Shown here: positions 10,401 through 16,919 of the stretch, one piece after another | Layout: each line of letters starts with the position of its first letter | How positions within the stretch are numbered: position 1 is the first letter of the stretch | Source: CAVOHU01 sp963817885 | GTDB lineage: Bacteria > Acidobacteriota > Vicinamibacteria > Vicinamibacterales > JAKQTR01 | DNA: 64,000 nucleotides | Assembly (NCBI GenBank): GCA_963817885.1 | Contig: CAWFQE010000003.1 | Coordinates: forward strand, 558,001-622,000 | Reading direction: 5' to 3' | Notes under the pieces: generated by a model | What the model saw: the letters and a program-made list of their open reading frames with translations, nothing else | Database searches by the model: none | Told to the model about the DNA's origin: nothing | Made by a program: the position numbers and the translations under genes

Positions 10401-10450
10401 GACAAGACCGCGAAGAATACGAGTGATCGTCGAATAGACCACCGGCCCAT
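7448..10450 (-). CDS. TonB-dependent receptor, Oar-like, with carboxypeptidase-regulatory N-terminal domain
   Basis: Outer-membrane active-transport receptor of 1000 aa. It has a signal peptide (about residues 1-28, ending VLAQ), a carboxypeptidase-regulatory-like beta-sandwich (about 32-115, with GVVKDESGAVLPGVTVTVTS), a linker SITVTGES, a plug with the motif SIVDGVDNNDD (about 200-215), and a large beta-barrel closing with the aromatic terminus LGARFRF. Start is the ATG at 10450 because GAGGAGG precedes it; the frame stays open further upstream but without family-like residues. Such receptors abound in Acidobacteriota and import glycans, peptides or siderophores. No enzyme neighbour hints at the substrate. 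Divergent from the chemotaxis gene, with 298 nt between starts. Confidence 0.93.
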   Translation of the reverse strand: MGRWSIRRSLVFFAVLSFVTLLAADVLAQRSVGADIAGVVKDESGAVLPGVTVTVTSNSTGVSRSLVTDDKGNFLAINVQPGSYTVKAELAGFAPVTLTKVTTTLGERANLSVQMKVGTLTESITVTGESATVVETTKTNMSTLVSEKQLTDLPINVRNPLQFILTAPATTPQRTSTGSGYSFGGTRARSNLSIVDGVDNNDDATRSFMAQPNLDAVKEFQVLASNYSAEFGRASGGVVNTILKSGSNTFEGSASFYFRDQSLMAIPYFTKLAGGKTPPYRQLQPGATLGGPIVKSKLFFFGSYELYQTDAFNTVTISQKNTDIMNAVLSGNFDKLPALGVALGANYPRDIKYGYASVGGPGTFPTSTKRHGVVGKVDWQASQTDSLYVRYIFSRSRTTGNGSGLNDLTRSGTAGMNDSNAVVGSYSHIFSSTMLNETRAQFSTYTSGGKLGDSIGPGINISGVGNFGRNLNQPQGRTQKRYQIIDTFSRMSGIHEFKAGFDINQVNLVSSLPGTNAGPLGGLGGVFSFSNLTAFLDGNSNNFLQGFGSSGTDQTYTTYGFFVQDNLKPISNLTLSLGVRYDLSINPKVANILDPNPVRIHTDTNNIAPRIGISYNPDGTGRTVIRAGYGLYYDMLLTNMASNAGQFNGLTVKTITLTGAAAAARFRGLNLGYPPGALPNVPPPDGYGNIIWTSPSPIADSIFPLQSITTMDPNLPVPYTHQAHITLEHAVTKDLAVSVGYMMNRAKALPALVNLNLPTPIVDASGRNIYNLSQRTAELPDPRVLINNQFQALAYSSYDALIISVKQRLSRGLQFSANYTLSRAKDLVPDPIFDNPSTADQRNPRADWGSSMQDERHRFVFNGVYITPSGTGVLGAILGDISISPIVTIGSPFFGNIVVGGDTNGDGVQNDRPIGVGRDTYKLDSNSQVDLRISKSVKLHGRSEIQVMVDAFNIFNTVNFSSYNMTWGSGAYPSSPVSTFGQPTGAGAMRIVQLGARFRF

Positions 10451-10748
10451 GGTGCAACCTCCTCGGGGGATGAGCGAAACGCCCGCGAGCGACTGACTCG
10501 AAGCGCCGCCAAAGAATCGGAGAGAGTGAACTCTTTTACCTCGCGTGCCTCGATATGGCAAGGGAAATGCGACGTCCCCCCCGGATGGGGGGCGGGAGGG
10601 CACCCGCGCCGGCGCAGGAAGCTCTCAAGTGTCGACCCCGCGTGCCGATTCCCAGGGCATCCGGTTTCGCCGCGGAGAGTCGTGTGCCACGTTCCGGCGG
10701 ACCGGCCGGAACGGAAGGCGCAGTGCGGTACGGGTTGCGGGGGACGAG
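10451..10748. other. Divergent intergenic region between TonB receptor and chemotaxis gene
   Basis: About 300 nt separating two divergent starts. It holds the GGAGG ribosome site of the minus-strand receptor just next to 10450 and a G-rich patch near 10575-10590 (ATGGGGGGCGGGAGGG). An open frame continues upstream of the chemotaxis gene but lacks family-like residues. I see no clear promoter hexamers or structured RNA. Confidence 0.4.
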
Positions 10749-11750
10749 ATGTTTACACGGTGGTCTCTTGGCCGGAAGCTGTTCGTCGTCTTCGGCCTGC
10801 TGCTGATGTGCGTCGGGCTGGCCAGCGCCGTGGCGTGGCTTTCTTCTGCGGCCATGAAGGGGCGGCAGGACGAAACCGTCCAGGCCGCCGCCCGACTGAA
10901 GCTTGCTGAAGAAGTCCGCGCGATCAACGCGCAGATCTTCGGCGCCGAGAAGAACATGATTCTTGGCGGCGTCACGGGAGACGGCGAACTCATCGAGGCG
11001 TGGACGACCAGGCTCGAAAAGCTGGTCGAGCAGGGGATCTCCACGAGCGACACCCTGGCCCAATCGATGCAGACCGACCACGACAAGGAGGAGGCCGGCC
11101 GGCTCAAGGCGGCCATGGGCGAGTCCAATGCGGCGCTCGAGGACATGGTCGCGTCGATGGACGCGATTCGGGAGTCCAGCCAGAAGGTTTCCCGCATCAT
11201 CAAGACCATCGACCAGATCGCCTTCCAGACCAATATCCTGGCGCTGAACGCCGCCGTCGAAGCCGCCCGAGCCGGCGAGGCCGGCGCGGGTTTCGCCGTC
11301 GTCGCCGACGAAGTCAGGAGCCTGGCGCACCGGTCAGCCCAGGCCGCGCGTGACACGTCGGACCTGATCGAGGAATCGATCTCCCGGACGGAGGCGGGCG
11401 GCCAGACCGTTGCCCACGTGGCAGGTGCCATCGGTGGCATCAGCGGGACGGTGGGAAAGGTCAGGACCCTCATCGACGGGGTGAGCGACGCGAGCCGCCA
11501 GCAGGCCGAAGGGATCGAACAGGTGTCGGACGCCGTCTCCAGGATGGGAAACGTGACGCAGCAGACCGCGGCGACGGCCGTGGAGTGCGCCGCCTCATCC
11601 GAAGAGCTTGCTGCGCAGGCCGGGACGAGTCTCGACGTGGTCGCGATGCTCGAGGCGGCCGTGAACGGGGCCGGCAGGACGGCCCGCGCCACCAAGGCCG
11701 CCTCCAGCAGTTCTCACGCTCCCTCCGCTTCGGTCGACCTGGCGGCGTGA
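10749..11750 (+). CDS. Truncated methyl-accepting chemotaxis protein with a single membrane segment
   Basis: A 333-aa protein carrying the chemoreceptor signalling hairpin: KTIDQIAFQTNILALNAAV followed by EAARAGEAGAGFAVVADEVR. It starts MFTRWSLGRKL with one membrane span (about residues 11-33), then only about 80 residues of a four-helix-bundle-type sensor. It then runs straight into the signalling domain. The second membrane span, HAMP domain and the first part of the signalling coiled coil are missing, although the sibling receptor at 19237-20721 has two spans. The reading frame is intact across the junction, so this looks like an in-frame internal deletion. With one span, the CheA-contact tip would lie in the periplasm unless the N-terminus faces out. 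Possibly non-functional or a decoy. Confidence 0.8.
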   Translation: MFTRWSLGRKLFVVFGLLLMCVGLASAVAWLSSAAMKGRQDETVQAAARLKLAEEVRAINAQIFGAEKNMILGGVTGDGELIEAWTTRLEKLVEQGISTSDTLAQSMQTDHDKEEAGRLKAAMGESNAALEDMVASMDAIRESSQKVSRIIKTIDQIAFQTNILALNAAVEAARAGEAGAGFAVVADEVRSLAHRSAQAARDTSDLIEESISRTEAGGQTVAHVAGAIGGISGTVGKVRTLIDGVSDASRQQAEGIEQVSDAVSRMGNVTQQTAATAVECAASSEELAAQAGTSLDVVAMLEAAVNGAGRTARATKAASSSSHAPSASVDLAA

Positions 11751-11784
11751 ATCCGCTCCGCGCCCGTCTCCCGCGCGACTGGTC

Positions 11785-11790
11785 TATACT
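11785..11790 (+). promoter_or_regulatory. Putative -10 box (TATACT) of the dikinase operon
   Basis: TATACT occurs in GGTCTATACTGCAG, 77 nt upstream of the GTG at 11868 and 34 nt after the chemotaxis stop codon. It is the best -10-like hexamer in a GC-rich gap; no good -35 is seen. Assignment is by pattern only. Confidence 0.35.
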
Positions 11791-11867
11791 GCAGCTGTCT
11801 TCCGCCCCCGTCCCCACCTTGTCGTGCCGGTCATCCACGGCAAACTTGCCCCGGGGAGTCGCGGGCG

Positions 11868-14800
11868 GTGCCAGAGGCTGAATCGGGTCCGCCGGATTCG
11901 ATGGCTGCCAGTCAGCCGGCTGGCGAACCCCTCGCCTGCGATCTCCTGGACGAAGCGATCAGCTCGGTGGCTGCGGCGTGCTCCTCCTACCTTCCTCGAC
12001 AGGAACTGGTTGAGGCCGCCTGCGCGGAGGTGAGGCGGCAGCGGGCGGCCTGGGCGAGTCCCGCGAGCGACGCATCGTTCGCTCGATTGCTCCCGCTCCT
12101 CGGCCGGCGCGCGGGCCCGGTGGCGGCCTCAGTGTTCTCGCTGCTGGAGGACTTCGCCGGCGGTCTGCCGAACCCCTGGCCCGTGCTCGCCCGCCTGCTG
12201 TCGCTGGAGGACGCGGCCCTTTCCCGGCGCGCGCTCGAGGCGATTGCACGAGCGGTTCGCGCCGGCACCCTTTCGGTGTCGGACGCCGTTCTGGGGGCGA
12301 TGGCCGGGGCCCTTGATCGGGAAGGAAGCGGCGTGACCGGTGAAGCCGCGCTGCACGTGGTTCGCGAGATCGTCGCGGCCCGCGCCCGTGCCGGCCTCGA
12401 CAGCGGTCGCAACCAGCCCGCGCCGGGCGGGGAATCCGATCTGCTCGAGCGCGGATCGACGCCCGACATCAGGCGCCTGGCCGCCCGGTTGCTGGATCTG
12501 GACGGACCTCCGCCGCACGACGACCTCGCCAGGCGCATCCTTGGCGAGGAGGGCTTCGCGGTGCTGGCGCCTGCGCTGGCCTTCTCCCGCGCCACGCACG
12601 AGGACCTCCTTCGGGCGCGCACCCTGGTTGACACACCTGGCGGGCTCGCGTCGTTCCAGCGGGTCGAACACGAATGCGGCCCGTCCCGGATGCGGGAGCT
12701 GGTGGCGGCGCTCGGCTGGGACCGCGTCAACATGGGGCTCGACGCGAGGACCTTCGTGGGTGTCAGCGTCGCAGGCTCGTTCCCGCTGGCGCTTGCACCA
12801 GCCGACGCCGCCCTTCTCGAAGGATGCCCGGGCGCCCGCCGCGTGTTCGAGCGGACCGTGGTCGTCGCGGTTGGCGGGCAGGCGGCCGATCCGTCGGCGA
12901 CGGTTTCGGCACGCGACGCCGTTGCCCGGTTCAGGGCCTACAACGTCGCCCACGCCGATTTGCTGTCCGACCTGCTCGATCTCGCGCCGCTCACCCGCGA
13001 CCGGCTGCAGAAGGTCCTCGACACGCTCGATCGCCTCGTCAGCGATTTCGCGGCGATGTTCACATCCAACCGGGACGAAGCCGCCGTGCTGGCCGGCATC
13101 CTCGACGAGTTGCGATCGCGAATCGAGGGGGAACTCGCCGGCTGCGATGACGATGTGGTCCCGATCGAAGCGTGCCGGCTGGCGCAGGCCTTCGAGGACC
13201 CCGCGGGCCCGCGCGACATCCACACGCTTCACGGCCTGAAGCGCTACCTGCACCAGCGGGGGCTGAAACTCGCCTTTGGACTGGTGCCTTCGGGACCACG
13301 CGCCACCCGAACGGTCGACTTCGCCGTGCTGTCGGCGGCGCGCCCCATCGAGGTCGCGCGCCTGCTCGAGTTCGTCGACCTGGACGAATCGAGGGCCGGC
13401 GAGATCGCCCCCGCCCTGCCCGAATCGGTCGCCTTCATCGTCGACGCGTTTGCCCGGCAGCTGCTTCACGGCCAGCGCGCCTTTCCGACGGTGAGCGTCT
13501 TCTGCTACGGCAATGAGGTCCATTACTTCGCGCGGTTCCGAAATCATCCCGCCTTCATCCGGGTCGATTACTCTCCGCCCCTGCGCGGCGGGATGATCGA
13601 CCTGCAGTACCTCGGCGTGAGCAACAACGAGCTGGCCTGGCACCCGTGCCCATCGCTCGACGCGATCCGGCTGATCTTCGAACGGCTCGATTTCATCGTC
13701 GAGATCGACTCGACACGCATTCATGCCCGCTACGACAAGGAGCGGGCGGTCTGCATGGACGATCTCGTGAGCCAGGCGAAGAAGCTGTTCGGCCTGATGC
13801 CGTACCTGATGGACGTCGACTGGACCGTGGCCTCGCTGGCGCTGCCCTCCGAGGCCCGCCGCGATGTCGCCGGCGCGTGGGCTGACTTCTTCACGACGTG
13901 GGGAACGCTTCCGATGCACCAGTTCCTGACGAAGGACCGCAGCAGCGTTCTGCTGTCGATCGAGGAGGGGGCGGAGGGCGTCCGCGAGGTTCGGTGGACA
14001 GGCGATGGCGCATACCGGGACCGATTCACCGCGCAGGTTCCCGCCTCCTGCGGTGAATTCGTGAGAGGGGTTCTCGACCGCCTGCAGATACGGCGGGATG
14101 AGCCAGGCGCCGGTTCGGACCTGTTCCGCCAGTTGCCGTTCGAAGCGATCGTCCTCGAGCCTCTTCGCCAAGCCGTCGCCAGGGGAGAGGTCGTCGAAAC
14201 CTCCGAAGGGCCGGTGCGTTCGAAGCCGGACGTGTTCGAACAGGTCCATGAGGTCGATCGTCTGGTGGACATCCTGAACTCACCCGCGCCGGTTCTGGCG
14301 CAGGCCGCGCAGGTGGCCCGGCTGGTCTCGTCGATCGAGCGGAGCGTGAGATTCCAGACGACCGGCAGCATCAACGCGTATGAGGTGCAGCGATCCACGG
14401 TCGTGCTCGGCCGCCGGTCGCTCGGGGTATTCGTGCTTCGGGATCACGAAGGAATTGTGCGGCTGGCCTGCGCGGCGCCAGACAACACGCTCTACCGTCG
14501 CCGGAGGTCGGGCGAGGACGCGTGGCAGGAGAGCCCGCTGTGCGACGCGGCGGGTTTGGCCGCGAATCTCCGCCGCGCCAACTACCTGGGTAGCGGACTG
14601 TTGCCGCCGGCCGACGACGACCTCGCCAGGGTGGACGAGATCCGCCGGCGATTCCGGGCACCTCATCCGAGGCCGCGGTTCTCGGCGTTTCCAGGCGAGC
14701 GATTCGTCAACGCGACAGCGGCATCGCCGGGCCGCGCCACGGGCCAGGTGCGAACAGGAACTGCCGGACGGCGACCGGAGGACTGCGACGGGGCCGTGCT

Positions 14801-16919
14801 CGTCACCGAACGGCTCGAGCCCGCCGACGCGCCCTTTCTCCACGCGGCGACGGGCATCGTGTCGACCGGCGGCGGGATCCTCAGTCACCTCGGCCTGGTG
14901 GCGGTGGAGTCGGGCCGGCCGGCCCTGATCGTCCAGGGAACCTGGATCGGATTGACGGCCGGAGACCGGCGTCTGACCTGCAAGCGATCGATGTATCGCG
15001 AGCAGGCGATCGACATCCCGGGCTTCCGCGTGGTGAAGTTCCTCGATCTGCGTGAGGTCGAGGATGTCATCTGCGACGGCGACCTGGTGGTGCTCGACGC
15101 CGGCCAGGGCATCCTCAGGCTGCTCGGGCACGACCCGCTGGCCCTCACGTTCCATACGACCCTTCATCTCTACGCGGACGCCTGCTGGAGCCTTGCCCGG
15201 GCCGGGCCAGACGAGATCCTCGGCGAACGGGGCCGCCGGCTGCACGGCCGGCACCAGCTCGAGCGGCTGATTCCACGCATCACGGACCCGGGGCTGGCAC
15301 GCTACGGCGTCGAGGAGCTGCTGATTGGCCAGGCGGGATCGGCCTCCGGCGGCGGCGCGGATCTCGTGCAGCTGCTGCTCCAGCTGATGGCCAACCCGGA
15401 CGTCGGCGCGTTTGCCCGCGAGTCGGTCAGCCAGCTGGGTGCCGCGCTCGCACGACGGCTTGCCGAAGCCCGGCAGCGGGCGGTCGCGCAGATTCCCCGC
15501 GCGACCACGGCGCACGACGTGCTGGCACTTCGCCAGGCCGTCTTCGATCTGCAGCAGACGTGCGGGCAGGTGCGGGCGATTCTCGAAGCGTGCAGCCTGC
15601 GGCCCGCCCTGCTCGGCATCGGCGAGTCGAACGACTTCGACGCGCTGGCCGCTGAACGGCTCTGGCAATTGCGTGAGGCGATCCGATCGGACATCGTCGG
15701 CGATCGTGCGCTCGGATCGGCGCGCCGGCTCGGGGTGGTGCTGAGCCGGCTGAACGCCGTGCTCGGCGCGAGCGAGATCCCCGATGAGGCCGTGGCGCTC
15801 GCCGATGCCGCCGCTCGGGCCCGCGCCGGGGCGGGCACCGGGCGCCTTTCGGGCCGGCTGATCATCGTTCCGGGCGACGGCGGAATCGATCTCGATCAGC
15901 TGGTCGGGGGCAAGGCGGCCAATCTCGCCGAGGCCGCGCGGGTTCTCGGGGAGGCTTCGATTCCCGGATGGTTCGCCGTCACCGATCGCGCATTTCAGGC
16001 GGCGCTCGACTCGACGTTCGACCTCGAAGCCCACGCGTTCGGCGTTGCCTCGCCGGGCGGCACGGTCAGGCGGGCGATTGAGAATGTGCTCGAACGGTCC
16101 GACCGCACACCCGCATGGATGGCGGCCGAGATCCAGGCGATCTGGAGGCGGATGGCCCTGCCGGGCGAGGTGGCCAACGAGGTGAGCCGGGCGTACCGCG
16201 AGCTTGGGGCCGAAGCGGTCGCCATCCGATCGTCCGGGCTCGAAGAGGACACCGAGCGCGAGACGCGGGCGGGCCAGTTCGAGACGTTCCTGTTCATTCG
16301 CGGCGAGACTCGGGTGCTGGAGGTCCTGACGCAGGCCTGGGCCGGGTTGTGGACCGAGCGCGCGATTCGAGACCGGCTGCACCATTACGATCGCCGCTGT
16401 CCGCACGGCGGCATCATCGTGCAACGGATGGCGTACTCCCGGGTGTCGGGCGTGATCCAGACCATCAACGCCGCCCAGTCGAACCCGTGCGAGCTGGTGA
16501 TCAACGTCGGACTCGGCCTCGGTGAGGGCATCGTGTCGGGTGCGGTCGCCGCCGACCACGTGCTGGTGGTCAAGTCGGACGATCGATCCGCGCCGCCGCG
16601 CTTCCGCTACCTGACCAGCGACAAGCGCGAGCGCGTGATCTACGACGAACGGTTCGGCCAGGGCACCGTCAAGGTCGGTACGCTGGCCCATCAGCGGCTG
16701 CGGCCGGCCCTCGAGTATCCCGAGCTGCTGGAGGTCGTGGACACGGCCACGCGGCTCGAGCAGGCGTACGGGTCGCCCCTGGACATCGAATTCGGATTCG
16801 AGGGGCCCCGCCTGCAGGTGCTGCAGGTGCGTCCGGTTCCATCGGCGTTGGCCGTCTGGCGCGAGGCGACCGGCCGCAATCCCCTGCGGGTGCGCGCGCC
16901 GGTGGAGGTGCCGTCATGA
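11868..16919 (+). CDS. Large dikinase-like phosphotransferase: phosphohistidine domain followed by C-terminal PPDK-type ATP-binding domain
   Basis: A 1683-aa, probably cytoplasmic protein. Residues about 943-1040 form a PEP-utilising-type swivel domain (start NATAASPGRATGQV) with the phosphohistidine motif TGGGILSHLGLVAVESGRPA, catalytic His at 1007. A helical linker (about 1060-1330) leads to a PPDK/PEP-synthase-type ATP-binding domain: GGKAANLAEA with Lys1349, VAIRSSGLEEDTERETRAGQ with Arg1454, GLGLGEGIVSGAV, and DIEFGF...LQVLQVRPVP with the metal Glu and Gln. There is no PEP/pyruvate TIM barrel. Known PEP synthases have ATP-His-barrel order; this His-then-ATP order recalls alpha-glucan water dikinase. 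The roughly 940-residue N-terminal part matches nothing I know. Start: GTG with GGGGAG 9 nt upstream; an ATG at 11901 is possible. The next gene overlaps its stop by 4 nt (ATGA), implying coupled translation. Acceptor substrate unknown. Confidence 0.8.
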   Translation: MPEAESGPPDSMAASQPAGEPLACDLLDEAISSVAAACSSYLPRQELVEAACAEVRRQRAAWASPASDASFARLLPLLGRRAGPVAASVFSLLEDFAGGLPNPWPVLARLLSLEDAALSRRALEAIARAVRAGTLSVSDAVLGAMAGALDREGSGVTGEAALHVVREIVAARARAGLDSGRNQPAPGGESDLLERGSTPDIRRLAARLLDLDGPPPHDDLARRILGEEGFAVLAPALAFSRATHEDLLRARTLVDTPGGLASFQRVEHECGPSRMRELVAALGWDRVNMGLDARTFVGVSVAGSFPLALAPADAALLEGCPGARRVFERTVVVAVGGQAADPSATVSARDAVARFRAYNVAHADLLSDLLDLAPLTRDRLQKVLDTLDRLVSDFAAMFTSNRDEAAVLAGILDELRSRIEGELAGCDDDVVPIEACRLAQAFEDPAGPRDIHTLHGLKRYLHQRGLKLAFGLVPSGPRATRTVDFAVLSAARPIEVARLLEFVDLDESRAGEIAPALPESVAFIVDAFARQLLHGQRAFPTVSVFCYGNEVHYFARFRNHPAFIRVDYSPPLRGGMIDLQYLGVSNNELAWHPCPSLDAIRLIFERLDFIVEIDSTRIHARYDKERAVCMDDLVSQAKKLFGLMPYLMDVDWTVASLALPSEARRDVAGAWADFFTTWGTLPMHQFLTKDRSSVLLSIEEGAEGVREVRWTGDGAYRDRFTAQVPASCGEFVRGVLDRLQIRRDEPGAGSDLFRQLPFEAIVLEPLRQAVARGEVVETSEGPVRSKPDVFEQVHEVDRLVDILNSPAPVLAQAAQVARLVSSIERSVRFQTTGSINAYEVQRSTVVLGRRSLGVFVLRDHEGIVRLACAAPDNTLYRRRRSGEDAWQESPLCDAAGLAANLRRANYLGSGLLPPADDDLARVDEIRRRFRAPHPRPRFSAFPGERFVNATAASPGRATGQVRTGTAGRRPEDCDGAVLVTERLEPADAPFLHAATGIVSTGGGILSHLGLVAVESGRPALIVQGTWIGLTAGDRRLTCKRSMYREQAIDIPGFRVVKFLDLREVEDVICDGDLVVLDAGQGILRLLGHDPLALTFHTTLHLYADACWSLARAGPDEILGERGRRLHGRHQLERLIPRITDPGLARYGVEELLIGQAGSASGGGADLVQLLLQLMANPDVGAFARESVSQLGAALARRLAEARQRAVAQIPRATTAHDVLALRQAVFDLQQTCGQVRAILEACSLRPALLGIGESNDFDALAAERLWQLREAIRSDIVGDRALGSARRLGVVLSRLNAVLGASEIPDEAVALADAAARARAGAGTGRLSGRLIIVPGDGGIDLDQLVGGKAANLAEAARVLGEASIPGWFAVTDRAFQAALDSTFDLEAHAFGVASPGGTVRRAIENVLERSDRTPAWMAAEIQAIWRRMALPGEVANEVSRAYRELGAEAVAIRSSGLEEDTERETRAGQFETFLFIRGETRVLEVLTQAWAGLWTERAIRDRLHHYDRRCPHGGIIVQRMAYSRVSGVIQTINAAQSNPCELVINVGLGLGEGIVSGAVAADHVLVVKSDDRSAPPRFRYLTSDKRERVIYDERFGQGTVKVGTLAHQRLRPALEYPELLEVVDTATRLEQAYGSPLDIEFGFEGPRLQVLQVRPVPSALAVWREATGRNPLRVRAPVEVPS

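Noticed and set aside
14280..16691. 803-aa minus-strand frame across the dikinase
   Set aside because: Antisense shadow; the plus frame holds intact catalytic motifs.
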